The notes under the pieces were generated by a model. That model was not told the DNA's origin. It saw only the letters and a program-made list of their open reading frames with translations, and did no database searches. Positions 27,529 to 36,583 of a DNA stretch of 64,000 bases are shown in pieces. Source of the stretch: Shimia sp. Alg240-R146 (GTDB taxonomy: Bacteria; Pseudomonadota; Alphaproteobacteria; Rhodobacterales; Rhodobacteraceae). Location: the NCBI RefSeq assembly GCF_947331465.1, contig NZ_CAMZOK010000002.1:1178001-1242000 (forward strand), in the 5' to 3' direction. Position 1 is the stretch's first letter. Each line of letters begins with the position of its first letter. The position numbers were made by a program, and so were the translations under genes.

Positions 27529-28419
27529 TTAATTCTTGATCGGCGCCAAAACAGCCGCCCGAGTTATGGCATCTTTTGGCGAAGGCGGAGCTTTCTGAAA
27601 TGGATTTTTCATAACAGGGCTTATTGTAAACGAATACGTCCAATCTTCGGCAAAGGCGTCCGCCTTGACCACATTTTTCTCCACAGAAAAATTCAGTTTC
27701 ACAATTCTATTTGCAATGCTGGTGGTCTTTGACACCGCAACTTGCACCGGAACGGTCCACGCCTCATCTGAAGGCGCATTCCAGTCGTAACTCATGGTTG
27801 GTCCTGTCCCAATCAACCATCCATTTCCGAGACCATAGAACAGGAAATACTGCAGTGACGTGATCGATGTAGCGGGTCCGCTACCGCCCACTTTCTCATT
27901 GTGAAACGGAAACACGCCCCATACGCCCCAATCGGTTGTGCGCACGGCAAGGGCGCTTGGACCAAGCAGCCAGTTTTCCGACGACAGGCTGTTGCCCGAG
28001 GGAAAGGAACCAACAGCACCGGCCCCAAATGTCCAATTCCCAGCCCCCCAAGAATACAACAGATCAAACGGCATATCGCCAAATCGACTGATGTTTTCAA
28101 AACGCCCCCTACCGTTGTCATAGCGCGGCTGTCCCCAAACATAGCTGAACGCAGGTCGGAAGATCAGGGTATTGCCATTGGACAACACAAACGGAAGAAC
28201 CGGCTGAAACGTCAACGTCGTACTGCTCTGATCGTCGGCCCCTGACAAATTTCCATCAAAGGTTCGATATTCCAGTTTGAAATTTAGCGTGGCGTTGGCC
28301 GCACCGGGGTTGGCCAACTCTTTCGCCAACTCTTCAATATTAGGCCCGACTTGCGCGCGCGCCAAAGTGCCAACCAAGGCGATCGAACAGGTCAACGCAA
28401 TTTTTAACAAATATCTCAA
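27529..28419 (-). CDS. Predicted outer-membrane beta-barrel protein, family not certain
   Basis: Exported protein of 296 residues starting at a TTG codon with a GGGG site upstream; the first 22 residues are a signal peptide ending LARAQ. The mature part alternates polar and aromatic residues and resembles outer-membrane transporter-like proteins annotated as MetA-pathway/phenol-degradation related: TLTFQPVLPFVLSNGNTLIFRP, SRFGDMPFDLLYSW, FGAGAVGSFPSG. Exact family unproven. It lies 56 bp downstream of the amidohydrolase gene and 15 bp before the porin gene, so all three are probably cotranscribed. Confidence 0.72.
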   Translation of the reverse strand: MRYLLKIALTCSIALVGTLARAQVGPNIEELAKELANPGAANATLNFKLEYRTFDGNLSGADDQSSTTLTFQPVLPFVLSNGNTLIFRPAFSYVWGQPRYDNGRGRFENISRFGDMPFDLLYSWGAGNWTFGAGAVGSFPSGNSLSSENWLLGPSALAVRTTDWGVWGVFPFHNEKVGGSGPATSITSLQYFLFYGLGNGWLIGTGPTMSYDWNAPSDEAWTVPVQVAVSKTTSIANRIVKLNFSVEKNVVKADAFAEDWTYSFTISPVMKNPFQKAPPSPKDAITRAAVLAPIKN

Positions 28420-28475
28420 GATAGCATCCCCAAATTGGACGGGGCGACACGAGGTAAAGCCGCCCCGCCAACCAT

Positions 28476-29861
28476 TTAGTTCAGCGTATTCTTATAGATT
28501 ACGCCGTCCTTCATGATGATACGGATGGTTTCAGGGCTGTCGGGACGTGGATCCGCGCCAAACCACTGATCCCCAGTGCCCACAACTGAGAAATCCTCCA
28601 GTGGATTGCCATCAATTAGCAAAATATCCGCATAGGCCCCCTCCTCGATCACACCCAGTTTCCCTTCAGCGTACGGGTTCATAAAGTCGCCAGACAAAGC
28701 CACCATTTCCCCACCGATTGACGTGATCGTCACCATCGATTGCACAGGCCCAAAAAACTCGTTGTTCAGATGCTTTTCATAAGCAATTTGGATGTTGCAG
28801 GCCTCAACGGACCCGACACAATCGGTCTGAAAGCCACGTTTCACAGGGCATTTCTTCATGTTGGGAATGTAGTTCTCAAACGTTGCCGACGCAGAAATAG
28901 CCTTGGCAAGGCTTGCAGGCTGGTTTTTAACTGCGGGCACATCCAAAAGCCCCGGGTCAAACGCCGTCAAGTTGGTCGAAATATACGCCCCCATCTCGTT
29001 CATTTTCTCGGCCACTTCGCAGTCAAAGGAAAATCCGTGCTCAATCGACATAACGCCAGCATTCAGCGCGTTCATCATCGCTTCTTTGCGGTAAGAATGT
29101 GCCATGACATACGACCCGTACTCAGTTGCAACCTGTACGGCAGCCTCGATTTCTTCGGGCGATCCCGCCAATAGCTGCCAAGGATCAAAAGCAGACACCA
29201 CGCCGCCCGATTGCATAAATTTTAACTGGGTAGCACCCATTCGAAAGTTATTGCGCCCGTACTTATAAATATCGTCCACGCCACTCACTTCCTGAGACAA
29301 GTTTAGGCGGCTAAAGTTAGTTGATGCTCCAGGGGGAGATGTAAACGTGGCAAAGTCGGCGTGCCCACCACGCGTGCCGACAAAAGCTGCGGACGGATAA
29401 AACCTTGGGCCCATAATCTGACCAGAATCAATCCAACGGCGCAAACCGGCGTTTGCTCCGCCCGCATCGCGCACTGTGGTAAACCCCTGCATCAAATACA
29501 TCTCGGCCATCTTGGTGCCATGAATAGCAAAGTCTTCCCAAGTTGTGTTTGCTTCCATCGCGCTCAGACTTGGACCCATCAGCATAAGGTGAGCATGGGT
29601 CTCAACAAAACCCGGCGTCAACGTGCGCCCGCCCCCGTCAATCACTTGCGCGTCCGGTGCGTCAATCGCATCAGTGCTCACCGTTTTGATCAGATTGCCT
29701 TCAATCAATACCGAGGCATTTTCGATCCGGGCTTCATTCACTCCGTCAAACACATGCACGTTTGTAAACAACACCTGCGGCATGGCTTCTTGGGCCTGAG
29801 CGGTTGTGGAAATCATCCCCGCGATTGCCACTACAACGCCAACCAATAGTTCCCTGTTCAT
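28476..29861 (-). CDS. Exported metal-dependent amidohydrolase (imidazolonepropionase-like)
   Basis: Predicted periplasmic or secreted hydrolase of 461 residues. The signal peptide (residues 1-24, ending TAQAQ) is followed by an amidohydrolase-superfamily barrel. VETHAHLM near residue 88 gives the two N-terminal histidine ligands. A likely carboxylated lysine lies in TQLKFMQSGG near 213, further histidines in VMAHSYRKEA and SIEHGFSFD, and the late aspartate in ALSGDFMNP. The final GKLGVIEEGAYADILLIDGNPLED segment is the usual C-terminal signature. Family members cleave cyclic amides, Xaa-Pro or Xaa-Arg dipeptides and lactones; the substrate here is unknown. First gene of the cassette with two outer-membrane proteins, divergent from an AraC regulator. 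Confidence 0.88.
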   Translation of the reverse strand: MNRELLVGVVVAIAGMISTTAQAQEAMPQVLFTNVHVFDGVNEARIENASVLIEGNLIKTVSTDAIDAPDAQVIDGGGRTLTPGFVETHAHLMLMGPSLSAMEANTTWEDFAIHGTKMAEMYLMQGFTTVRDAGGANAGLRRWIDSGQIMGPRFYPSAAFVGTRGGHADFATFTSPPGASTNFSRLNLSQEVSGVDDIYKYGRNNFRMGATQLKFMQSGGVVSAFDPWQLLAGSPEEIEAAVQVATEYGSYVMAHSYRKEAMMNALNAGVMSIEHGFSFDCEVAEKMNEMGAYISTNLTAFDPGLLDVPAVKNQPASLAKAISASATFENYIPNMKKCPVKRGFQTDCVGSVEACNIQIAYEKHLNNEFFGPVQSMVTITSIGGEMVALSGDFMNPYAEGKLGVIEEGAYADILLIDGNPLEDFSVVGTGDQWFGADPRPDSPETIRIIMKDGVIYKNTLN

Positions 29862-30007
29862 CGCAATTCTCCCGCTAAAAAAGTTAGTATAGGTTGATTA
29901 GCTACGAAGTTCCGGCCAATTTTGGATGAAATTTTCTACCTTATCACAAAAAATGGCCAAAACCTCCGTTCGGTCAGGCCCTAATCACGCAGACCAACGA
30001 GGTTTCT

Positions 30008-31000
30008 ATGCCCAGCAAACATGACGGTTTCATCCGTGCAGTCTTGGTTCTGCCGTTCATCGAAACGGCGCGGGCGCGTGGCGTTGATCCCCGTCCCATA
30101 CTCCAAAAATACGGCCTGACCCGCGAAGACCTTCGAGATCCCGAAAGAACCCTGCATGCAGAAGTGATATACGGTCTCACCAACAGGACTGCTGCGCTCT
30201 GTAAAGATCCCCATTTCGGCTTCCACGTTGCCGCAGCCTTTGACCTACGTCAGTGGCAGCCAACCAAAGACGCGCTGGCCCGGGCCCGCACTGTCGGCGA
30301 CTTTTACACGCGCTTCCTTTCGGTCGTCCCGCAACAAGCCAGCTCCGTGCGTCACAGCCTCGAAGTTACCGCACAGCACGCGACATACTCGGTGAACCGC
30401 AACGTGCAGACTCAAAACCTACCGGAACAAGTGGAAGGGTTCGGGATCGGTCTGCACCTTCGCCTTTTGGGCCTCGTTCTGGCTGGCCGCTGGGATGGAT
30501 CCAAAGTCACTCTGTTGACGCCGTTTCCCCACACCGTGCCGCACACACCTATGGGCGCGCAGGTCTCATCTCGAAATATCTCAGGGCTGGCGCTCAGGTT
30601 TCCCAGCAGTTGGCTCATCCTGCCATTCACGCAAAGAGACACGGAAAACATCGCCTCAACCACAGATGCCGGAGCGGATATCTCAATTATCGAAGCCCTA
30701 CGCGGTGTCGCCAGACCGCGCCTCGACGACCGGACTCTCTCGCTGACTGACTACGCAGATGAACTTGGCATTCCTCCACCTCGCCTGAAGGCCGCATTGC
30801 GGCTGCAAGACAGTACACTTTCAAAAGAAATCAAACGGTTACGTATAGATGTCGCCGAAGATATGTTGAAAGACTCAAAGCTGTCGGTCGCCGATATTGG
30901 GGAACGTCTCGGCTATCACGACCAATCCCATTTTACCCGTTTTTTCCGATCGCAAACCGGGCAAACACCGTTGCGGTTTCGCCGATCCAACGCGGATTGA
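30008..31000 (+). CDS. AraC-family regulator with arabinose-binding-like N-terminal domain
   Basis: Regulator of 330 residues. The N-terminal two thirds resemble the Arabinose_bd domain found in OruR/ArgR-type AraC proteins (FIRAVLVLPFIETARARGVDPRPILQ, then DPHFGFHVA). The C-terminal helix-turn-helix pair is at about residues 250-325 (IRHAEDM-type helix, ADIGERLGYHDQSHFTRFFRSQTGQTP). It is transcribed divergently from the amidohydrolase cassette with 146 bp between the starts. The obvious guess is control of that cassette. Confidence 0.88.
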   Translation: MPSKHDGFIRAVLVLPFIETARARGVDPRPILQKYGLTREDLRDPERTLHAEVIYGLTNRTAALCKDPHFGFHVAAAFDLRQWQPTKDALARARTVGDFYTRFLSVVPQQASSVRHSLEVTAQHATYSVNRNVQTQNLPEQVEGFGIGLHLRLLGLVLAGRWDGSKVTLLTPFPHTVPHTPMGAQVSSRNISGLALRFPSSWLILPFTQRDTENIASTTDAGADISIIEALRGVARPRLDDRTLSLTDYADELGIPPPRLKAALRLQDSTLSKEIKRLRIDVAEDMLKDSKLSVADIGERLGYHDQSHFTRFFRSQTGQTPLRFRRSNAD

Positions 31001-31028
31001 ACGCGCCTTCCAGATCTCAAAAACAAAA

Positions 31029-31050
31029 AACCCCACACCAAGGCGGGGTT
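31029..31050 (-). terminator. Terminator of the carbonic-anhydrase-like gene
   Basis: AACCCC / GGGGTT stem with a 10-nt loop, followed on the minus strand by a T-run. It lies 25 bp past the minus-strand stop codon. Confidence 0.75.
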
Positions 31051-31074
31051 CTGAAATCATCTTTGGCGACAATA

Positions 31075-31548
31075 TCAGGGCTGATATGGCAACGAGCTGT
31101 GGTGCAGGACAATCCGAAGCACGCCATCAGCATCTTTCTTGTAAGCAAAACTTTTATTGGCCTTGGTCACATTGCCGTCTTTGTCTGTAAAAATTCCCCA
31201 GCCCTGCCACATGGCCACATCGCCTTCGATAAAACTTGTCGCAGGTTGCAGCGCGACCTCACGCCATCCCAAAAGCGCAAATCCGCCATCCAGCGGGTAC
31301 TCGTCGTCATGGGCTACAAAATAGCTCAGAGCGCCTTTTTTGGTTGGGCGGAACGTCTGCTCGCCGCTGGCCAGCGTGGGTTTAAAGAGAACTGGACCAG
31401 CGTCGTATCCATAAGCGGCATCAATCACCTCTTCCGCCAGAGAACGCGCAGCGTCGATACCGCTTTCGTCATAAGCTTTGGAAATCGCCACAAGCCCTGC
31501 GCCCCAGTTTTCGCGCGCTTGGCTCAACTCTGCCTCGGTGATTGTCAT
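31075..31548 (-). CDS. Candidate iota-class carbonic anhydrase (COG4337-like)
   Basis: Small protein of 157 residues with an expected NTF2/SnoaL-like (CaMKII-association-type) cone fold. The signature stretch is strong: VLFKPT near residue 53, FRPTKKGALSYFV near 67, DGGFALLGW near 88 and RIVLHHSSLP near 145. These blocks match my recollection of COG4337 proteins, characterised in cyanobacteria and an alga as iota-class, metal-independent carbonic anhydrases. Database entries for relatives are sometimes misnamed phosphoribosyl-AMP cyclohydrolase. No signal peptide is seen, so a cytoplasmic enzyme is likely. The ATG at 31548 has a GGAGAGGG site. It stands alone with its own terminator. Confidence 0.68.
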   Translation of the reverse strand: MTITEAELSQARENWGAGLVAISKAYDESGIDAARSLAEEVIDAAYGYDAGPVLFKPTLASGEQTFRPTKKGALSYFVAHDDEYPLDGGFALLGWREVALQPATSFIEGDVAMWQGWGIFTDKDGNVTKANKSFAYKKDADGVLRIVLHHSSLPYQP

Positions 31549-31704
31549 GGCGCTATCCCTCTCCTCAGTGCCAAATTTCAAGCTATGTGAACGATCGCGG
31601 CCTCCGTTTCAAGAGAAAGAGAGCAGATTGTGTCAGCAATAGACTCACAAATTCCGTCGTGACGTCATCCTTGCTGTCCCCAAGACAACCGATAGCGTTG
31701 CGCC

Positions 31705-32571
31705 ATGAATATGGACTGGCATCACACACAGATCACCGGCGGCACGGCCGCGGCTTGGCACAGCAACACCGACGGACCCAAAGTGGTGTTCCACCACGCA
31801 ACCGCTCTTGGGCCGCGTTGCTATCTGCCGTTCATCACAGACGTCGCCCAAAATGTTCATGTGCAGGCTTTGGCCATGCGCCCGCTGTGGCAGAACGCAC
31901 CGCCGCCGAACCGCAAGCGCGGCTGGGATCAGTTCGCCGACGACATGATCGCGTGGATTGAGGCCACACAGGATGCACCGGTGCTTGCTGTCGGGCACTC
32001 TATCGGCGCCGCGACCACCGCCATGGCCGCCGTGAAACGCCCTGACCTATTCAAGGGTCTGGTGCTGATTGAACCCTCAGGCGTGACCAAACGCATACAT
32101 CTCATGCTCAAAATGGTGCCCTACCGCTTGCGCCAGACCACCGGCCCGGCTGCCGAAGTGCTGCGCGGCCCTACGCGCTGGTCAAATCAAGAAGCTGCCT
32201 ATGCCGACTATCGCGCCTCTCGTGCCTATCGGCGTTTTGATGACGCGACCCTGACCCAGCTTGTCGAGGCGCTCACCGTGGCCGACGAAGGCTCAGATGG
32301 TGTGAAACTGGAATATCCTCGCGAATGGGAGGCCCACCTATATGCCACCCCGCCGCACATTCTTCCGACTCTCAAACGTATCGCGGTTCCGACCCAGATC
32401 ATCACCGGAAAGCCGTCGCTGTTTATGGACCCCGCCATTGCCAAAGCGCTACAGACCGCGCGTCCTGACATGGGCTACACCCAGTTGCCCGACTTCGGGC
32501 ACCTGCTGCCGCTTGAGGCCCCTGCCATAGTCGGTCAGGCCACACGTGACGCGCTTAACAAATTGACCTGA
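31705..32571 (+). CDS. Alpha/beta hydrolase
   Basis: Predicted serine hydrolase of 288 residues. The nucleophile elbow is GHSIGAA (Ser at about residue 99). The acidic residue is probably in ITGKPSLFMDP, and the histidine in LPDFGHLLPLE near the C-terminus, which completes the triad. The N-terminal block GPKVVFHHATALGPRCY supplies the oxyanion-hole region. A cap with several arginines lies at about 130-200. Substrate unknown. It is followed by a DUF985 cupin and a desaturase on the same strand, with a 61-bp gap. Confidence 0.87.
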   Translation: MNMDWHHTQITGGTAAAWHSNTDGPKVVFHHATALGPRCYLPFITDVAQNVHVQALAMRPLWQNAPPPNRKRGWDQFADDMIAWIEATQDAPVLAVGHSIGAATTAMAAVKRPDLFKGLVLIEPSGVTKRIHLMLKMVPYRLRQTTGPAAEVLRGPTRWSNQEAAYADYRASRAYRRFDDATLTQLVEALTVADEGSDGVKLEYPREWEAHLYATPPHILPTLKRIAVPTQIITGKPSLFMDPAIAKALQTARPDMGYTQLPDFGHLLPLEAPAIVGQATRDALNKLT

Positions 32572-32632
32572 GAAACCGCTTGCCCATAAGCGTGGCATTT
32601 GCCCCAATGGGGCAAACTCTCAGGACGCCGTT

Positions 32633-33058
32633 ATGACCGCAGATCAGATCATCGCCCAACTCAACCTCGCCCCTCATCCAGAGGGAGGCCATTATCGCCA
32701 GACATGGATCGCCGACGCCCCCGATGGCACCCGCCCCGCTGGCACCGCGATCTATTTCCTGCTCAAAGGCGGTGAGGCTTCGCACTGGCACCGCGTTGAT
32801 GCCGCCGAAATTTGGCATTTCTACGCGGGCGCTCCGCTGATCCTGTCGCTTGCTGACACCGATCAAGGGCCCGCCACGGATCACACGCTTGGCCCGGATC
32901 TAAACAGCGGCCAATTCCCACAACTGATTGTGCCGGAAAACCATTGGCAAGCTGCGCGTTCCACCGGCGAGTGGACCCTGGTCGGATGCACAGTGTCACC
33001 CGCGTTCCAATTTGAAGGCTTCACGCTTGCCGCTCCCGGTTTCGACATCCCGCGATGA
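32633..33058 (+). CDS. DUF985-family cupin protein
   Basis: Single-domain beta-barrel protein of 141 residues. It has the DUF985 pattern: LNLAPHPEGGHYRQTW at the start, GTAIYFLLKGGEASHWHRVDAAEIWHFYAG in the centre (metal-binding His/Glu residues of a cupin motif), and GCTVSPAFQFEGFTLA near the end. Biochemical role unknown. The stop overlaps the start of the desaturase gene by 4 bp (ATGA), which indicates translational coupling. Confidence 0.88.
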   Translation: MTADQIIAQLNLAPHPEGGHYRQTWIADAPDGTRPAGTAIYFLLKGGEASHWHRVDAAEIWHFYAGAPLILSLADTDQGPATDHTLGPDLNSGQFPQLIVPENHWQAARSTGEWTLVGCTVSPAFQFEGFTLAAPGFDIPR

Positions 33059-33954
33059 CCGCACCGTTGGACCACAAGCAAGCGCTGGCACAGCTTGCGC
33101 CGGACCACCGCGCCGCATTGCAATCCCGCTCCGATGCCAAAGGCCTGCGCCATCTTGCGCTCTATCTTGGCGCCTTGCTTTTCTGTGCGCTGTGGGTTGG
33201 CCTGCGCTTTCCCTATTGGCCACTGATGCTGTTGCCGCTTGGCATACTTTGGGCGTTTTTGTTCACGCTCAGCCATGAATGCACGCACGACACACCATTT
33301 GCCACACGCTGGCTTAACCGCTTGATCGGCCATGCCTGCGCCCTGCCCTTGCTGCTTCCGTTCACTTGGTTTCGGTCCTTTCACATGGCTCATCACAAGT
33401 TCACCAATGACCCTGAAAACGACCCTGAACTCGCCGACGGCCCGCGACCCGAGACGTGGCGCGCCTACCTCATTTATCTCTCCGGTTGGGGCTATTGGCG
33501 TGGCATGGCCTCGGGGCTTGTGCAAAACGCCTTTGGCCCACTCGCCGCCACCTACCTGCCACTCCGTCAGCACGCGAAAGTCCGGATGGAGGCCCGCATT
33601 CTGCTCATGCTCTACGCACTCGTTTTTCTCAGCTTGCTGGTCTCACCGCTGGCTTTTTGGGTTTGGATTTTGCCCAGCCTCATCGGCCAGCCTTTCCTGC
33701 GCGCTTATCTGCTTGCCGAACACGGCCACTGCCCACCGGTCGCCAACATGCTGGAAAACTCCCGCACCACTTTCACCAACCGGGTGGTACGATTTCTGGC
33801 GTGGAACATGCCCTATCACGCGGAACATCACGCATTCCCCAACGTGCCCTTCCATCATCTTCCAGACCTTCACCAAGCGCTCAAACCGCACCTTCAAAGT
33901 ACGTCAGACGGATACACCGACTTCCACCGCATGTATCAAACCGACCTTCACTAA
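33055..33954 (+). CDS. Membrane fatty-acid desaturase-type protein
   Basis: Integral-membrane di-iron enzyme of 299 residues. Three histidine boxes are present: HECTHD at about 74-79, HMAHH at about 110-114 and HAEHH near 255. Hydrophobic pairs lie between them (about 33-72, 95-105, 180-230). The compact size and NMPYHAEHHAFPNVPFHHLPDLH segment match the branch that includes bacterial desaturases and carotene ketolase/hydroxylase relatives. Substrate could be an acyl chain or a carotenoid. The 4-bp overlap with the cupin gene suggests a functional pair. It converges on anmK with a 10-bp gap. Confidence 0.88.
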   Translation: MTAPLDHKQALAQLAPDHRAALQSRSDAKGLRHLALYLGALLFCALWVGLRFPYWPLMLLPLGILWAFLFTLSHECTHDTPFATRWLNRLIGHACALPLLLPFTWFRSFHMAHHKFTNDPENDPELADGPRPETWRAYLIYLSGWGYWRGMASGLVQNAFGPLAATYLPLRQHAKVRMEARILLMLYALVFLSLLVSPLAFWVWILPSLIGQPFLRAYLLAEHGHCPPVANMLENSRTTFTNRVVRFLAWNMPYHAEHHAFPNVPFHHLPDLHQALKPHLQSTSDGYTDFHRMYQTDLH

Positions 33955-33964
33955 CTTTTGCGCG

Positions 33965-35074
33965 TTACCCTTCAGGCTCACTCACCGTGCCACCGCCAAC
34001 CAGTGCCATGACACCGGTCGTCGCCGGACAACTTGTTGGCAACCCGCGCGCAACACGCACCGCCAAATAGGCAAAGGCCTGCGCCTCCAGCATATCTCCG
34101 TCCAGCCCGACGTCCTCAACCGGCACCACCGGACAATCCAGAGACACCTGCAACATCTCCATCAAAACGGGATTGTGCCGACCACCACCGGTCACCAACA
34201 CGCGGCTCGGCGGCGTCGGGCAATGCGCCATGCCCTGTGCCACGCTGGCCGCGCACATCGCCGTCATCGTGGCCGCCGCGTCTTCATCTGACAATTCCCG
34301 AACCAAATCCATCATCTCTGGAAAATCGTTACGATCCAATGATTTAGGTGGCATACGTGAGAAATACGCCTCCTGCAAAAACAGCTCCAACGCGCCGGTC
34401 GCAACAGTCCCATCGGCGGCCACCCTGCCGCCCTCATCAAAATTCATCCCTCGCCGCGCCCGCAACAGATCGTTTAGCGGCGCATTGGCTGGCCCCGTAT
34501 CAAACGCCAACAACGCACCGACCTCTTCAGGCCCCGATTTGGACGGATCAACCCACGTTAAATTGCCAACGCCGCCCAAATTCAAAAACGCCACGGGCTC
34601 CGTTGCGCCAAACCACTTGGCGCAGGCAAAATGGAAAAACGGCGCCAAAGGCGCGCCCTCACCGCCCAACTCGACATCCGCTGTGCGGAAATCCCAAACC
34701 ACAGGCACGCCGAGCACCTCTGCAAGCGCTTGCCCGTCACCCACCTGACAAGTGCCACGTCCCTGCGGCTCATGCGCCAGTGTCTGGCCATGAAACCCCA
34801 CCAGCTCCGCGCCTTCAAACGCGCCAAGCGTCTCAACGTGTGCGGCCTCTACAACCTTGGCCGCCGCCTCAGCCTCTGGTCCCGACCAATGGCCCAACGC
34901 GGCCTCAAGAACCTGCTGCTCGTCGCGTGAATAGGCCCGATAATGGCTGGCGCCAAAGTGATGAATCACAACGCCGTCGGTCTCGACAATCGCCGCATCC
35001 ACCCCATCAAGAGATGTGCCCGACATCGCCCCCAGCGCCCGCAGCCATTTTTCGCCGCCATTGGCCTTCATCAT
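33965..35074 (-). CDS. anmK: Anhydro-N-acetylmuramic acid kinase
   Basis: Opens and phosphorylates 1,6-anhydro-MurNAc to MurNAc-6-phosphate in peptidoglycan recycling. 369 residues from the ATG at 35074 (a second ATG follows directly). The N-terminal phosphate-binding loop [15 protein letters not shown] is diagnostic; [59 protein letters not shown] and VTGGGRHN follow in order. The frame is open further upstream into tyrS, but a GAAGGAAAAGG site precedes 35074. It is divergent from tyrS with 63 bp between the starts. Confidence 0.96.
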   Translation of the reverse strand: MMKANGGEKWLRALGAMSGTSLDGVDAAIVETDGVVIHHFGASHYRAYSRDEQQVLEAALGHWSGPEAEAAAKVVEAAHVETLGAFEGAELVGFHGQTLAHEPQGRGTCQVGDGQALAEVLGVPVVWDFRTADVELGGEGAPLAPFFHFACAKWFGATEPVAFLNLGGVGNLTWVDPSKSGPEEVGALLAFDTGPANAPLNDLLRARRGMNFDEGGRVAADGTVATGALELFLQEAYFSRMPPKSLDRNDFPEMMDLVRELSDEDAAATMTAMCAASVAQGMAHCPTPPSRVLVTGGGRHNPVLMEMLQVSLDCPVVPVEDVGLDGDMLEAQAFAYLAVRVARGLPTSCPATTGVMALVGGGTVSEPEG

Positions 35075-35137
35075 GGCCTTTTCCTTCTGCTCATCCCCGC
35101 CTATACACAGGTTCACTGACAATACGGGATCGACACC

Positions 35138-36391
35138 ATGACCTACCAGCCCAAATCGGAATTTCTGACCGTGATGCTTGAGCGCGGCTTTGTGGCCGAT
35201 TGCACGGACTATGAGGCGCTCGACAATGCGCTGCTGAACGGTGTGGTTCCGGGCTATATCGGCTTTGATGCCACGGCCAAATCGCTGCACGTCGGCTCGC
35301 TGATCCAGATCATGATGCTGCGCTGGTTGCAGAAAACCGGCCACAAACCAATCACCCTGATGGGCGGCGGCACCACCAAAGTGGGCGACCCGTCTTTTCG
35401 CGCCGACGAACGCCCTCTGCTAACTGACGCACAGATCGACGACAACATCGCGGGTATCAAGCAAGTCTTTGCCAAATACCTCGACTACGGTGACGGCCAG
35501 TCCGATGCCCTGATGCTGAACAACGCCGAATGGCTGGACGATCTGAACTACCTGACATTTCTGCGCGATATCGGCCGGCACTTCTCGGTGAATCGCATGC
35601 TCAGCTTTGAAAGCGTGAAATCGCGCATCGACCGCGAGCAATCTCTGTCGTTCCTCGAATTCAACTACATGATCCTGCAGGCCTACGATTTCCTTGAATT
35701 GAACCGCCGCTACGGCTGCATGGTGCAATTTGGCGGCTCCGATCAGTGGGGCAATATCGTCAACGGCATCGACTTGACCCGTCGCGTCGATGACGGTCAG
35801 GTCTTTGGCCTAACCTCGCACCTGCTGACCACTTCTGACGGCAAAAAAATGGGCAAAACGGCGGACGGCGCGATCTGGCTGAACGCGGAAATGCGCTCGA
35901 CCTACGAATTCTGGCAGTTCTGGCGCAACACCACTGACGCCGACGTCGGCCGTTTCCTCAAGCTTTACACCGAAATGCCGGTGGATGAATGCGACCGCCT
36001 CGGCGCGTTGGAAGGCAGCGAAATCAACGCCGCCAAAATCATTCTCGCCAACGCAATTACAACGCTTTGCCACGGTGCCGACGCGGCTGCCGCAGCCGAA
36101 GCCACCGCCCGCGAAGTCTTTGAAAAAGGCGGCATTGGCGATGACCTTCCTACAGTGACCCTGACGGCCGCGGACCTCGGCGATGGCATCTCCATCGTGC
36201 AGCTGATCGTGAAAACCGGTCTTGCCAAATCCGGCAAGGACGCCAAACGCCTGATCAAGGAAAACGGCGCCAAACTGGACGACGCGCCGCTGACCGATGC
36301 TGGCCTGATGATTGACGCCGCCGCCCTGGCATCGCCGATCAAACTCAGCGCCGGCAAAAAACGCCACGCGCTGGTGCAGCTCGACCAATAA
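35138..36391 (+). CDS. tyrS: Tyrosyl-tRNA synthetase
   Basis: Charges tRNA-Tyr; class I synthetase, 417 residues. The HIGH-equivalent motif is HVGS at about 48-51 and the KMSKS-equivalent is KMGKT near 238. [27 protein letters not shown] and the C-terminal S4-like RNA-binding domain ([22 protein letters not shown] near 350) are all present. A strong terminator follows. Confidence 0.97.
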   Translation: MTYQPKSEFLTVMLERGFVADCTDYEALDNALLNGVVPGYIGFDATAKSLHVGSLIQIMMLRWLQKTGHKPITLMGGGTTKVGDPSFRADERPLLTDAQIDDNIAGIKQVFAKYLDYGDGQSDALMLNNAEWLDDLNYLTFLRDIGRHFSVNRMLSFESVKSRIDREQSLSFLEFNYMILQAYDFLELNRRYGCMVQFGGSDQWGNIVNGIDLTRRVDDGQVFGLTSHLLTTSDGKKMGKTADGAIWLNAEMRSTYEFWQFWRNTTDADVGRFLKLYTEMPVDECDRLGALEGSEINAAKIILANAITTLCHGADAAAAAEATAREVFEKGGIGDDLPTVTLTAADLGDGISIVQLIVKTGLAKSGKDAKRLIKENGAKLDDAPLTDAGLMIDAAALASPIKLSAGKKRHALVQLDQ

Positions 36392-36415
36392 GCGCCAACA
36401 ACACCCCAACATCAC

Positions 36416-36446
36416 AAGGCTCGCCCAACTGGCGGGCCTTTTTTGC
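36416..36446 (+). terminator. Rho-independent terminator of tyrS
   Basis: Stem AAGGCTCGCC / GGCGGGCCTT (one G-U pair), 5-nt loop, then a T-run, 25 bp after the tyrS stop. Confidence 0.88.
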
Positions 36447-36464
36447 ATTTTCCTCTTGCCCAAC

Positions 36465-36515
36465 ATATCCTGGGGGAGTCGCAGTGCGCTGCGACGGAGG
36501 CTGGCCCCCGTATCC
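36465..36515. repeat. REP-like intergenic palindrome
   Basis: An inner perfect 7-bp hairpin (GTCGCAG-TGCG-CTGCGAC at 36478-36495) is enclosed by GGGGG / CCCCC arms. The flank TATCCTGGGGGAG resembles, by memory, dispersed GC-rich palindromes found between genes in roseobacters. Only one copy is seen in this window, so the repeat status is an inference. Confidence 0.4.
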
Positions 36516-36544
36516 CCTAGACACACACCTCCGCTTCAGGTTAT

Positions 36545-36562
36545 TTGAACACGCGTTCATTT
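36545..36562 (+). promoter_or_regulatory. Operator-like palindrome upstream of the HSD10-like gene
   Basis: TGAAC-ACGC-GTTCA inverted repeat (36546-36559) ending 24 bp before the ATG. Over 18 bp it matches 44324-44341, upstream of the acyl-CoA dehydrogenase gene, at 15 positions, and in the same orientation. Confidence 0.6.
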
Positions 36563-36583
36563 ACCCACCGGAGGAGCCCGCCC

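Noticed and set aside
33332-34291. Plus-strand frame spanning the desaturase and anmK 3' ends
   Set aside because: Out of frame with the histidine boxes and crosses two unrelated genes.
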